A DNA stretch of 64,000 nucleotides. Source: JALHNI01 sp965229305 (GTDB lineage: Bacteria; Acidobacteriota; Terriglobia; Bryobacterales; Bryobacteraceae). A program made the translations under genes and the position numbers. The stretch's first letter is position 1. Each line of letters begins with the position of its first letter. The stretch lies in assembly GCA_965229305.1 (NCBI GenBank), contig CBDDIZ010000008.1, positions 23,371 through 87,370 on the forward strand, in the 5' to 3' direction. Positions 34,470 to 43,746 of the stretch are shown here, one piece after another. The notes under the pieces were generated by a model. It saw only the letters and a list, made by a program, of their open reading frames with translations, was not told where the DNA came from and did not search any database.

Positions 34470-36031
34470 GGCTTGGCCTTCAGGCGGCGGAGGAGATCGA
34501 GGGCGTAAGTGACGTCCTGGTCAGCGGGGTCGAGCTTTTGCGCGGCCTGGAGTTCGGCGATGGCGCCGGCGCGGTCGCCGGATTGGGCGAGGATGAGGCC
34601 GAGGTTGCGGCGCAAGGCGGGCTGGATGAGGCAGGCGCCGCAGGTGTCGACGGCTTTGCGGAGGTTCTCGATGGCTTGGGGCCAGTTCTGCTGCTTGGCG
34701 GCGTCGAGCCCGAAGTTCGAGAAGGCGCGGGCCTGGGTGACGGCGAGTTCGTCCTGCTTGAGTTGACGAACTCGCTGGCCCAGTTGAGCGGCTTCGGATG
34801 AGCCGCGCGAAGAGAGGACGCGCATGAGAGCGTAGGCGGCCTGCGAGTTGTGCGGGTCCAGTTGAAGGGCCGTGCGCAGGTGCTTCTCGCCGTCGGCGGC
34901 TTGGCCGAGTTCGAGCAGAGCCTGGCCGAGTTCCTGCTGGGCGATGCTGTTCCTGGGCTCGGCGGCGACGACCTGACGAAGCAGGTCCGCGGCGGGTTGC
35001 GGTTCGCGGAGGCGAGCCAGGGTGAGGCCGAGGCGATATTGCGTGGCGACGTCGCGCGGCTGGCGAGCGAGGACGGCGGCAAGGTCGGCGCGGGCGTCGT
35101 CGTAGCGCTTGAGGTCATAGAGGGCGCGGCCGCGATTGAAGCGGGCGGGCAGGAGGTCCGGGGCGAGGCGCAAGGCGGCGTCGAAGGAGGGGAGGGCTTC
35201 GGCCTGCCGCTGCGCATCGGCGAGGGCGAGGCCGAGGTTGAGGTGGGCCTGGGCGGCGTTCGGCTGGGCGGCGAGTACCTGGCGGAAGAGGGCGATGGCC
35301 GGTTCGCGCTGTTGCTGACGGAGGAGGATCATGGCCTTGGCCGTGAGCGCGGCGGGGTTCTGGGGACTGAGCGCGAGGGCCTGATCCATGGCGGCGGCCG
35401 CTTCGGTGTAGCGTTTGAGTTCGGTTAGGGTGAGGCCAAGGTTGAGGCGGTGCGCGGGGTCACGGGGATTGGCGGCGATGGCGCGGACGAAGAGGCGTTC
35501 GGCGTCGGCGGGTTGGCCTTGCTGCTGCAGGAGGACGCCGAGATTGCCGAGCGCTTCGGCGGAGGTGGGCTGGAGGGCGAGGGCTTGGCGAAGTTCGGCG
35601 ATGGCGCCGGGACGGTCCCCGGCGGAGAGCAGTCGGGCGGCTTGTTGCTGGTGGCGCGCGGCTTGCTGCGCGAGTTCCTGTTCCACCTGTTGCAGGGCGG
35701 ACTGCGCCTGGGGCTCGCCGGGCTTCAAGCGAAGAGCCGCACGGAGCTGTTCGGCGGCGCCGGGCAGGTCGCCGGACTCGGCCAGGGCGGCGCCCAGGTT
35801 GTAGCGGATCTCGAAGGCGGCGGGGTCCTGCTTGACGGCGGTGCGGAAGGCGGCGATGGCGCAGGGCAGATTCTTCTGCTCGAGGAACCAGTACGCCAGG
35901 GTACCGCTGGCTTGGGCCGCCGGCAGGGTCCGCAAGTCTGCTTGCAGAGAGGCCGGCGGCGCACAGGCAGTATCCGGTGGCGCGAAGCTGCTGAAGAGGA
36001 AGAACAGGCTCTTCGCGATCACTCCATGCAT
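34466..36031 (-). CDS. Tetratricopeptide-repeat protein, exported
   Basis: A 521-residue protein with a short N-terminal hydrophobic segment (AKSLFFLFSSFAP) and about twelve TPR units from residue 50 on, for example AFEIRYNLGAALAESGDLPG and AEALGNLGVLLQQQGQPADA. TPR superhelices serve as protein-binding scaffolds. It is the first gene of the TPR-CRTAC1-IclR operon, which suggests that it helps assemble or display the CRTAC1 protein. The frame extends 19 codons further upstream; ATG at 36031 puts the hydrophobic leader at the N-terminus. Confidence 0.88.
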   Translation of the reverse strand: MHGVIAKSLFFLFSSFAPPDTACAPPASLQADLRTLPAAQASGTLAYWFLEQKNLPCAIAAFRTAVKQDPAAFEIRYNLGAALAESGDLPGAAEQLRAALRLKPGEPQAQSALQQVEQELAQQAARHQQQAARLLSAGDRPGAIAELRQALALQPTSAEALGNLGVLLQQQGQPADAERLFVRAIAANPRDPAHRLNLGLTLTELKRYTEAAAAMDQALALSPQNPAALTAKAMILLRQQQREPAIALFRQVLAAQPNAAQAHLNLGLALADAQRQAEALPSFDAALRLAPDLLPARFNRGRALYDLKRYDDARADLAAVLARQPRDVATQYRLGLTLARLREPQPAADLLRQVVAAEPRNSIAQQELGQALLELGQAADGEKHLRTALQLDPHNSQAAYALMRVLSSRGSSEAAQLGQRVRQLKQDELAVTQARAFSNFGLDAAKQQNWPQAIENLRKAVDTCGACLIQPALRRNLGLILAQSGDRAGAIAELQAAQKLDPADQDVTYALDLLRRLKAKP

Positions 36032-36044
36032 CGTACCCGCGATG

Positions 36045-39000
36045 TTACCAGAGGAACTTGGCACCAATCTGCATGGTGCGCTCGCCACTGGAGCCGGTAA
36101 TCTGGCCGAATTGGAAGGAGGCCAGATTCGCGACGGGCGTGTTCAGGATCGTCGTATTGGTGGTGCCGTAAGTCTCCCAACGGAGCTCAAAGCGGGCACG
36201 TTCGGTGATCTGGAAGCTGCGGAACATGGAGGCGTCCAGCCGGCGGAGCCAATCGGGGCGCATGATGTTGCGGCCTTCGTTGCCATAAGTGAAGTTCGCG
36301 GGTTGGGCGAAGGCGGCGGTGTTGAACCAGCGGTTGGCGGTGGGATTATCGACCCGCCAATCGCCGACGACGTTCGCGCGCATGTAAGTATTCGGGTTGC
36401 CGACGTTGGCGATGTCGCCAGGGACGGTGACGTGGAAGGGCAGGCCGTTGCGGAGTTGGACGAGGCCATTGACCTGCCAGCCGCCGATGATGAAGTCGAC
36501 GAACTTGTTGTGAGTGGCGAGGGCTTTGCCGCGGCCGAAGGGCAACTCGTAAGTGGTGGAGATGACGACGTTGTGGGGAACGTTGAAGCTGGAGACGCTG
36601 CGGCTGGCGTTGAGGTCGTATTCGTTCTGGACGTTGCAGCCTTCGGTGCCGAAGAAGCCGGAGCAGGCGATATCGATCGACTTCGACCAGGTGTAATTGA
36701 CGACGGCGCTCAAGCCGCCGGAGAAGCGGCGGCGATAGGACATCTGCAGCGCGTTGTAGTTACTCCGGCCGATGCTCTTGGCGAAGTAAGTGGGCTTCAT
36801 GTAAGGGAAGCGCATCCGAGCGGTGGGGTCGCCCGGACCGGGGGTGACGGCCGTGTTGCGGGCCGCGCCGAGGTCGAGGCGGCGGCCGCCGGAACCAACA
36901 TAGTCGACTTCGACGACCGTGGAGGGCGAGAGCTGATGCTGGACGCCGAAGTTGTACTGAATGGAGTAACCGTTCTGCCAGGCCGGATCCATGTACCACC
37001 AGTTCATCTGCCAGGGCAGCGCGGGCGGCAGGTTCGTGGCGCCCAGATACTCGGCGTTCATCTTCACATTGGGGAACGGCGCGCTGGGCGTGGGGTTATT
37101 CAGGTTGGTGTACATGGTGGTGGCGACCATCGGCCAATTGCCACCGATGCCGCGCGCCGACTGATAGACGCCGGCCCAGCTATCGAAGAAAAGGCCGGCC
37201 GAAGTGCGGATCGCCGTCTTGGGGAAGATGCGGTAGGCGAGGCCGAGGCGCGGTCCCCACATGTTATTGCTGCCCTTCATGATCGTTTCGCCGGGCGCCT
37301 GAATGACGTTGGCCGGAAGCTTGCCATCGGCGGTGGGGATGCAGGGCGCCTTGCCCAACTGAGCGCAGGAGCCGGGCACTTTGAGGACCCAGTATTCGCC
37401 GGTGTCCGTATTCATGTTGCCGGTGTAGATGTTGTTGTCTTCGACTTTGCCGAAGGGCGGGATCCAGACGTAGTCGTAACGGAGGCCGAAGTTGATGGTG
37501 AGTTTCTGGGTGGCTTTCCAGGAGTCCGAGATATAGGCGCCGAAGGCGCCGCCGAAGCGGAGGCTTTCGACGAGGTCGCGGCGCGTGGAGGAGTAAGGCG
37601 AGTTCAACAGCGCCGACGCCACCGAGTTCCCGGTGGTGGACGAGTTCAGGATGTTCGAGGTTTCAAACTCGCGGAAGCTGGCGGTGTGGTAGTTGATCAC
37701 CATCCCCATGTCGGCCCGGATGAACTCGGCGCCCATGCGTAAGGTGTGGTTGCCGATGATCTTCGAGTAATTGCCTTTGAAGGACCAGTTATCGCCGGGA
37801 CGGTTGACGGTGCTATTCTCGCCGCCGCCGAACCAGTTATCGACTTGTACGCCGGAGAGGAGCGTCTGGCCGCTGGTGCCGTATTGGATGAGGCCGGAGC
37901 CCAAGCCCATCTTGGAGGCGAGGTCAGAAGGGGCGTTCAGATAACGGGTGTTGTCGGGTAACTGCACGAAGGACTTACCGAACTGCACCTGCATGGTACT
38001 AGTGGGGTCAAAAGTGTGGTTCCAGCTGAGGCCCATGTTGTGGGCGTTCATGTCGTTCTGGGCGGCAACGCCGACGCGGCCGGGGCTGGTGGCGAACTGC
38101 TCGAGGCCGGAGTAACGGAACCAGAGCATGTCCTTGGTGCTGAGCATGTAGTCGCCGCGGGCAGTGTAAGAATCTTGCTGACGCGTGTAGAGGGCGGCGT
38201 TGACAGAGTTGAAGTCCGAGCGGCCGGTGTTGACGGGACGGGCGACCATCTTCTGGAAGTAGTACTGCATGCCCGGGTCGATGCGCGAACCGGGAATGCG
38301 ATTGCCGGGGAAGATGTCGCGGGCGAAGGAGCCGTCCGGGTTGACGCGGGTGGAGAGCGGGTCGTAGATGTTGCGGACGACATTATTGAAGCCGGCACTG
38401 AAGTCGCCGTTGATCATCGCGTCGGTGGGGACGTTGGTGTAGTTGAAGGCGGGGCGGCGCTGACGGAAGCCTTCCCAACCGACGAAGAAAAAGGCACGGT
38501 TGCGGCCATCGTAGACCTTGGGGACATAGATGGGTCCGCCGGCGGTGACGCCGTACTGATGCTGCTTGTTGGGGTTGACGACAGGCTGGTAGGCGTTGCG
38601 GGCGTTCATCGCGTCGTTCTGCATGAACTCCCAGGCGGTGCCGTGCAGGGCATTGGTGCCGGACTTGGTGGCAACATTGATGGTGCCGCCGGCGGCCATG
38701 CCGATGTCCGAAGAGTCGTTGTGCGATTGCACCTTGAACTCCTGAATCGCGTCGAGGATGGGAGGGATGGCGTAGGCGTTGCCGAAGGTCTCAATGTTGA
38801 CGACGCCATCGAGGAGGTACATGTTGGCGCGGTTGTTCTGGCCGTTCACCGACGGGTTGTAAGTGGTGCCGATGGCGCGCGTGTAACTCAAGCTTTGGGT
38901 GCCGGGGACGCCCGCGGCATTCACGCCGGGCTGCAGCAGGAGCAAGGCCGTGAAGTTGCGGCCGCTGATCGGAATGTCGACGATCTGCTTTTGCTCGACG

Positions 39001-39407
39001 ACCGAGCCCAACTCGGCCGAGGAGGCTTGGACAGCCAGCGCGCCGGCTTCGACGGTGACCTGTTCGGAGACCGAGCCGAGCGTGAGCTTGAAGTCGAGCG
39101 TGGCATCCTGGCCGACCGAGAGCTGGAAGGTATCCACCTTCTTGGTGGAGAAGCCGGAAGCGGTGGCCGAGAGCGTGTAGCGGCCAATGACGAGATTCTG
39201 GAAGCGGTACAGGCCGGCTTCGTTGGTGGTGGTGCGAAGCTCCACGCGCGTGTCAACGTTGGTAAGCGTCAGCTGTGTGCCCACGATGACCGACCCCTGG
39301 CTATCCGTGACGGTGCCGTTGATGGAGGCGGTGGAGACCTGAGCGAACAGGGCGCTCGCCGTCAGCAACAGCGAGAGGATGAGGGTTCGCAGAACGGACA
39401 GTCGCAT
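36045..39407 (-). CDS. Oar-like TonB-dependent receptor with carboxypeptidase-regulatory domain
   Basis: A 1120-residue outer-membrane protein. Signal peptide (LRTLILSLLLTASALFAQ), a carboxypeptidase-regulatory beta domain (about 24-110; ASINGTVTDSQGSVIVGTQL), a plug domain (about 120-230; IPISGRNFTALLLLQPGVN) and a 22-strand-type barrel. The last residue is an aromatic Trp after QIGAKFL, as expected of outer-membrane barrels. These Oar-like receptors are highly expanded in acidobacteria and are thought to import or bind polymers. AAGGAG 8 nt before ATG at 39407 sets the start. The TPR operon begins 13 bp downstream on the same strand. Substrate unknown. Confidence 0.94.
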   Translation of the reverse strand: MRLSVLRTLILSLLLTASALFAQVSTASINGTVTDSQGSVIVGTQLTLTNVDTRVELRTTTNEAGLYRFQNLVIGRYTLSATASGFSTKKVDTFQLSVGQDATLDFKLTLGSVSEQVTVEAGALAVQASSAELGSVVEQKQIVDIPISGRNFTALLLLQPGVNAAGVPGTQSLSYTRAIGTTYNPSVNGQNNRANMYLLDGVVNIETFGNAYAIPPILDAIQEFKVQSHNDSSDIGMAAGGTINVATKSGTNALHGTAWEFMQNDAMNARNAYQPVVNPNKQHQYGVTAGGPIYVPKVYDGRNRAFFFVGWEGFRQRRPAFNYTNVPTDAMINGDFSAGFNNVVRNIYDPLSTRVNPDGSFARDIFPGNRIPGSRIDPGMQYYFQKMVARPVNTGRSDFNSVNAALYTRQQDSYTARGDYMLSTKDMLWFRYSGLEQFATSPGRVGVAAQNDMNAHNMGLSWNHTFDPTSTMQVQFGKSFVQLPDNTRYLNAPSDLASKMGLGSGLIQYGTSGQTLLSGVQVDNWFGGGENSTVNRPGDNWSFKGNYSKIIGNHTLRMGAEFIRADMGMVINYHTASFREFETSNILNSSTTGNSVASALLNSPYSSTRRDLVESLRFGGAFGAYISDSWKATQKLTINFGLRYDYVWIPPFGKVEDNNIYTGNMNTDTGEYWVLKVPGSCAQLGKAPCIPTADGKLPANVIQAPGETIMKGSNNMWGPRLGLAYRIFPKTAIRTSAGLFFDSWAGVYQSARGIGGNWPMVATTMYTNLNNPTPSAPFPNVKMNAEYLGATNLPPALPWQMNWWYMDPAWQNGYSIQYNFGVQHQLSPSTVVEVDYVGSGGRRLDLGAARNTAVTPGPGDPTARMRFPYMKPTYFAKSIGRSNYNALQMSYRRRFSGGLSAVVNYTWSKSIDIACSGFFGTEGCNVQNEYDLNASRSVSSFNVPHNVVISTTYELPFGRGKALATHNKFVDFIIGGWQVNGLVQLRNGLPFHVTVPGDIANVGNPNTYMRANVVGDWRVDNPTANRWFNTAAFAQPANFTYGNEGRNIMRPDWLRRLDASMFRSFQITERARFELRWETYGTTNTTILNTPVANLASFQFGQITGSSGERTMQIGAKFLW

Positions 39408-39575
39408 GAGAGTCACTCCTTGGGCGGATCGAATCGAAAATCATGCACACGCGAGCATGAATAGACCGTAACCAAACACGATGCTGGAGGCGAATGCTAT
39501 CACGCTGCTTTTCGTGGTGTCAATGTTCTTGCGATAGCGAAAATCAATAACTCTGCCGGGAAGCCGCAACCAAGC

Positions 39576-39603
39576 TTGAAATCGGGCAAAAACGCGTCAT
39601 ACT
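39576..39603 (+). promoter_or_regulatory. Putative sigma-70 promoter
   Basis: TTGAAA (39576-39581) and CATACT (39598-39603) with a 16-bp spacer, 45 bp before a start codon that has AAGGAG 8 nt upstream. Confidence 0.4.
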
Positions 39604-39647
39604 AGCCTTCACCGCTTTCCGTACTGAAAGATCAAGGAGAACCGTCT

Positions 39648-40154
39648 ATGCTTGCTGCCTTCACTCTGTTTCACGTGGCGATCAGCCTGGTCGCCATTGT
39701 CACTGGCCTGGGGTTCGCTGCGGACCTGTTGGCGTCGCGGGAACGGCACGGGTGGACCCAAGTATTTCTTTGGACGACGATCGCAACCAGCGTGACGGGC
39801 TTCATGTTCCCGGTGGACCACATTACGCCGGCGCATGTGTTCGGGGTGATTTCGCTCGCGGTGCTGGCGGTCACGCTGTGGAGCCGCCGGCGGCTGCACC
39901 AGGAGGGGGCTTCGCGCAAGACTTACATCGCGACGGCCCTCTTCGCGCTGTATCTGAACGTCTTTGTGCTGGTGGTGCAGATGTTCCAGAAGATCGCTCC
40001 GTTGAAGGCGCTGGCGCCGACGCAGACGGAGCCAGCGTTCGGACTGGCGCAGGGCGCGGTGCTGGTCGGGTTCCTCTATGTGGGGTTCCGCGCCATCAAG
40101 CAGTTTCATCCCGCGAGACACGTGCAGATGGCGGCGGCCGGCGGACGCGGTTAG
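39648..40154 (+). CDS. Four-helix integral membrane protein, unknown function
   Basis: A 168-residue protein with four transmembrane helices (about 5-26, 40-56, 62-80, 92-113) and a possible fifth (about 131-149). Small polar loops carry His-Gly and Arg-rich turns. It is similar in layout to DUF2306-like proteins but without a signature that I can be sure of. A very good Shine-Dalgarno (AAGGAG, 8 nt) and its own promoter support it. The 3' end overlaps the convergent sulfatase gene by 4 bp. Confidence 0.75.
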   Translation: MLAAFTLFHVAISLVAIVTGLGFAADLLASRERHGWTQVFLWTTIATSVTGFMFPVDHITPAHVFGVISLAVLAVTLWSRRRLHQEGASRKTYIATALFALYLNVFVLVVQMFQKIAPLKALAPTQTEPAFGLAQGAVLVGFLYVGFRAIKQFHPARHVQMAAAGGRG

Positions 40155-41497
40155 TTCGGTGGGGGCGCGCCTTTGAATTTCGGGCCTGAGTAAGGGGCAC
40201 GGTCCCACTGGTCGGTGTGGGGGTTGGTGGCGCGGGGGTCCTGAGTTTCGCGTAGCCAGACGTCGAGGCGCGTGGCGAGGTTTTGCTTCGTCTTTTGATG
40301 CGCGGGCTGGGCGGCGAGATTGTGGATCTGGCCAGGGTCACGCCGGACGTCGTAGAGCTCTTCAGCCGGGCGCTTGGCGAAGCAGAGGTCGAAGGCCGGC
40401 TGGGGGCGGTGGCGCAGAAGATAGCGTTTGGTGGCGGAGTCATCGACGTCGCCGTAGGGTCCGACGGCCCAATAGAATTCGGGGTCGCCGGCGGGCCAGC
40501 GGTCTGGCTCGTAGTTGCGCAGGTAGAGGTAGTCAGCGGTGCGGATGCCGCGGATGGGATAGCTGAGGTTGCCTTGACGGACGTTGGCGTGGCGTTCCCG
40601 TTCGAGAAAAACGGCGTCCTGCCGTTGGGAACTGAAGAGGCTGCCAGCGGCGGGGAGACCGGCCGCCTGGAGGAACGTAGGCGCCAGGGCGCCGAGAGTA
40701 ACGAAGTCATGTCGCTCTTGGGGCTTCCATTGGGCAGGGTAGCGGGCCACCAGCGGGATGCGGACGCCGAGGTCGTAGCAGTTAGCGAGGCCGCGCGGCA
40801 TTTGCCAACCGTTGTCGCTGGTCATCACGACCAGGGTGTTGTCGAGTTCGGAACCGAGTAACTCGAGTAAGTGGCCGCATTCGGCGTCGAACTCTTCGAT
40901 TTCGGCATAGTAACCGAGTAAGTCGTCCCGGACCTCGGGGGTGTCCGGCAAGTGGGGAGGGATCTGCAGACGGTCCTTGGCCAGAGTCGCCCGGCGAGCG
41001 GCGCCGCGATTCCAGGGCACGTGCGGGTCGTGACTGCCGAACCAGAAGCAGAAGGGCTGACCGGCGGGGCGCGCTTTGAGGAATGCGGCAAAGTCGTTAA
41101 AGGAGCGGCCGGCGGGATTGCCCTGGGCGGCGGTGCCGGGTCCCCAGCCTTTGCCGGCGAACCCGACGAAGTAGCCTTGCTTGGCGAGCGTTTCGGGGTA
41201 AGTCGGGTAAGTAGAACTCAAGGGGCCGTAGAGACTGGCTGCTTCGCCGAGGCGATGCGTCGGCTGACCGGTAAGCAACAGGGAGCGCGAGGGTGAACAG
41301 GAGGGGTTGGGCGCAAAGGCATGGCGGAAGAGGACACCCTCTTTGGCGAGACGGTCGAAGGTGGGGGTGCGTACGACAGCGTCGCCGTAAGCGCCGGCAT
41401 GGGGGAAGGCCCAGTTGTCCGCGAGCAGAAGCAAGATGTTGGGACGGGACTTGGGAAGGGGGGCCAAGGCGGCCGCGAGAAACTGTCGGCGAAGCAT
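40151..41497 (-). CDS. Type I sulfatase, Tat-like leader
   Basis: A 448-residue formylglycine-dependent sulfatase. NILLLLADNWAFPHAGAYGD holds the first metal-binding Asp residues, and the modification motif CSPSR occurs in NPSCSPSRSLLLTG (about residue 67). TSDNGWQMPRG near 230 holds the second metal-binding Asp/Asn pair. The N-terminus (MLRRQFLAAALAPLP) is a short twin-arginine-like leader. It would remove sulfate from carbohydrates or other esters in the periplasm or outside. Maturation needs a formylglycine-generating enzyme encoded elsewhere. Divergent from the alpha/beta hydrolase. Confidence 0.92.
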   Translation of the reverse strand: MLRRQFLAAALAPLPKSRPNILLLLADNWAFPHAGAYGDAVVRTPTFDRLAKEGVLFRHAFAPNPSCSPSRSLLLTGQPTHRLGEAASLYGPLSSTYPTYPETLAKQGYFVGFAGKGWGPGTAAQGNPAGRSFNDFAAFLKARPAGQPFCFWFGSHDPHVPWNRGAARRATLAKDRLQIPPHLPDTPEVRDDLLGYYAEIEEFDAECGHLLELLGSELDNTLVVMTSDNGWQMPRGLANCYDLGVRIPLVARYPAQWKPQERHDFVTLGALAPTFLQAAGLPAAGSLFSSQRQDAVFLERERHANVRQGNLSYPIRGIRTADYLYLRNYEPDRWPAGDPEFYWAVGPYGDVDDSATKRYLLRHRPQPAFDLCFAKRPAEELYDVRRDPGQIHNLAAQPAHQKTKQNLATRLDVWLRETQDPRATNPHTDQWDRAPYSGPKFKGAPPPN

Positions 41498-41611
41498 GGA
41501 ATTACGCTGATGATAGCGGATCGCAGCGGCGGGTGGTCCGGTGAAGGCCGGACCGCCACTGCGGGTTCAAGTCGCCGGGTGAGGTGAGTCGCTGTCCGCG
41601 GACCCTTTAGA

Positions 41612-42313
41612 ATGGTCAGCGTGATCGAGACTGTCGACCGGGTCGAAGAGAACGGACAGGGCTTCGACGTGACGGTGATGGAACCCGACGTCGCGATGCG
41701 CTGCCTTCTGTTCGCGGCGGGACGGGGCGGGAACCCGGCGCGCCATCGCGGATTTCTGGAGTCACTAGCGGCGGAGGGGGCGCGGGTGATTGCCCCGCAC
41801 TTTGAGATGGCATCGCCCATGCCTAGCGGCGGCGAGTTGCGGGAGCGCGCCCGACGAGTTCGCTTGAGTCTGGCGAGGCAGCAGGACTCGCCGTTGCCGC
41901 TCGGCGGAATCGGCCACTCCATGGGAGCGGTGCTGCTGTTGATGCTGGCCGGCGCCACCGCGTCGACGATCACCGGAGAGCAGTTGACCGAGTCAATGGA
42001 CGGGTCCTTCGCGCGGCTGATTTTGCTTGCGCCGCCGACCGACTTCTTCCGGCGGCCCGGCGCGCTCACTGCCGTTCAAACTCCCCTCCAGGTATGGGTG
42101 GGCGAGCAGGACCACCTCACGCCGCCTGAGCAAGCAAGGTTTCTGCAACAGGCGATGCAAGGGCAAGCGCCGTGCGAGCTTCGCCTCGTGGAACACGCCG
42201 GCCACTTCACCTTCATGAATGAACTGCCGCCCGGCATCAGTGACGCGCATCCGGCGCGCGAAGCCTTCCTGCGTTCACTCGCCAGCGAGGCAAACCGTTT
42301 CCTCACGGCGTAA
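41612..42313 (+). CDS. Alpha/beta hydrolase
   Basis: A 233-residue serine hydrolase. Nucleophile elbow GHSMG (about residue 101), acid in VGEQDHLTPPEQ (about 167), and His in HAGHFTFM (about 194) give a complete Ser-Asp-His triad. It lacks a signal peptide. Members cleave esters, thioesters or amides; the DUF1749/dienelactone-like size does not settle the substrate. It begins 114 bp from the divergent sulfatase gene, so a shared regulatory region is possible. Confidence 0.85.
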   Translation: MVSVIETVDRVEENGQGFDVTVMEPDVAMRCLLFAAGRGGNPARHRGFLESLAAEGARVIAPHFEMASPMPSGGELRERARRVRLSLARQQDSPLPLGGIGHSMGAVLLLMLAGATASTITGEQLTESMDGSFARLILLAPPTDFFRRPGALTAVQTPLQVWVGEQDHLTPPEQARFLQQAMQGQAPCELRLVEHAGHFTFMNELPPGISDAHPAREAFLRSLASEANRFLTA

Positions 42314-42416
42314 AGACGGAGTGCGATACCGCGAGCGTTGGCGGCGCGGCATTGGGGCTGATGGGGCTGATAGAATGCACGCCGACGTGGCGGAGCAGAC
42401 GAGAGGAGTTACGGAG

Positions 42417-43340
42417 ATGAATCAGGGCGGCGCGTCCGATTCGGGCTGGCACGGTGACCGTCGATGGTTCTGCGAAACCGCGTGGCGTCTGAGTGGCGGG
42501 CTTGCGGGCGGAGTACTGCTTGAGTCTTTCATGCCCGTGAGCGCGGTGGCCCAGCAGCGGTCACCGCAGACGCACGCAAGTTCCGCGCGCATTGTGAGTC
42601 GGCTGAGAACGCGATTCTCGTTCCAGGTTTCCGTGGACGTCGGGAATCTGGAACTGGGGCTGCGGGTGGCCAGTGCCGCGGTGGCGGGCGGAGCGGACAT
42701 CCTCGAGATGGGGACGCCGCTACTGAAGACGCAAGGCGTGGCCAACGTGGTGCCGGCTTTCCGGAAGCGGTTTCCTGGCGCGCTGCTGCTGGCCGATATG
42801 AAGACGATGGATGGCGGGGGCGGCGAAGCGCGCAGCGTCTACGCGGGCGGCGGCAATATCGTGGACTTCCTCGCGCTCGCCGGGGTGGACACGGCGAAGT
42901 CAGTGTGCGCGGTGCGTGATGAGTTTCGCCAGGCGGGGGCGGAGTTGCCGCGGCTGGCCTTTGCCGACATCATGCTGCCACATCAGGGACCGGCGGCGCA
43001 GGCCGGTGAGGTAGCTTTGCGGATGGTGGAGGCGGGGGTGGATGCGGTGGGGATTCACCTGCAATCCGACGCGCGGCGCGCGAACCCTCGGCTTCTCGAG
43101 AGCGACTATCTGGGCGACGTGGCGCGCGCGGTGTACGAGCGCATCGGCAAGGCCGTGCCGGTGCAGGTGGTGGGCGGGCTCAGCATCGCGCAGGCCCTGC
43201 GACTGGCGCAAGCGGGCATCCGCGCGTTTGTCATCAGCGGCAACCTCGGCCTGCCGGACAGCAAGGTGCGCTACGACCTGCCGGCGGAGGAGATCGAGCG
43301 CCTAGTCGCCGGCTTCGTTCGAGAGGTCTCACGGCCGTAG
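42417..43340 (+). CDS. HUMPS/OMP decarboxylase-family barrel with Tat-like N-terminus
   Basis: A 307-residue protein. Residues 70-300 are a HUMPS (3-hexulose-6-phosphate synthase / 3-keto-L-gulonate-6-P decarboxylase) barrel: VDVGNLELGL, EMGTPLLKTQGV, the catalytic DxKxxD as LLADMKTMDGGG, GIHLQSDAR and VQVVGGLSIAQALRLAQAG. The first 50 residues (GDRRWFCETAWRLSGGLAGG) look like a twin-arginine leader, which is odd because substrates of this family are cytoplasmic phosphates. GAGAGGAG 8 nt before ATG at 42417 supports this start. The reaction could be aldol or decarboxylation of a sugar phosphate; not determined. Confidence 0.75.
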   Translation: MNQGGASDSGWHGDRRWFCETAWRLSGGLAGGVLLESFMPVSAVAQQRSPQTHASSARIVSRLRTRFSFQVSVDVGNLELGLRVASAAVAGGADILEMGTPLLKTQGVANVVPAFRKRFPGALLLADMKTMDGGGGEARSVYAGGGNIVDFLALAGVDTAKSVCAVRDEFRQAGAELPRLAFADIMLPHQGPAAQAGEVALRMVEAGVDAVGIHLQSDARRANPRLLESDYLGDVARAVYERIGKAVPVQVVGGLSIAQALRLAQAGIRAFVISGNLGLPDSKVRYDLPAEEIERLVAGFVREVSRP

Positions 43341-43394
43341 CGGGGTGCGGCTGTTCGGGCGGCGCCTCGCTTGGATTCCGACCGTGCCTACCTC

Positions 43395-43721
43395 GGAGCG
43401 ATCCTGGCTTCGATACAGCGGCGGCGTAGCTGCCCCGCCTCCGCACCAATCCCTACGAGCGGTACTACCGCATACGGCTCCTATCTTGGATCCCCTGGTT
43501 CTCGTGCATACGGTTCGGTGGCGTGCCCAGCGTTCCAACTACGCTGCATCCCGGACTCGCTTCTCGAAGCTATTACCCAGACCATCACCTCCCGGGTTTA
43601 TGCGTCAGCAGCCTCCGGACGGACCCGACGGCAACACTGGAGGCAGATTGGCTCGCTACGCCCTTCCAGTAGGTCTCTCATCCCCTACTGCAGGCAGGTT
43701 CCGCCCATCGCGCAGCCGCAC
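43395..43721 (-). mobile_element. Degenerate, ORF-less group II intron
   Basis: On the minus strand a GTGCGG start at 43721 is followed by GGAACCTGCCTGCAGTAGGG, and near the 3' end the sequence GAGCCGTATGCGGTAGTACC (complement of 43461-43480) matches the catalytic domain V, continuing with GCTCGTAGGGATT. The outer domain V helix has two mismatches, so splicing is doubtful. The intron-encoded RT is missing. The 3' limit (domain VI) near 43395 is approximate. This explains the 406 bp without genes between 43340 and 43747. Confidence 0.6.
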
Positions 43722-43746
43722 ATGGACTATGTTTACCGATAACACC

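Noticed and set aside
35832..39464. Long plus-strand frames (636 and 482 codons)
   Set aside because: They run antisense to the TonB receptor and the TPR gene and have no recognisable motif or Shine-Dalgarno.
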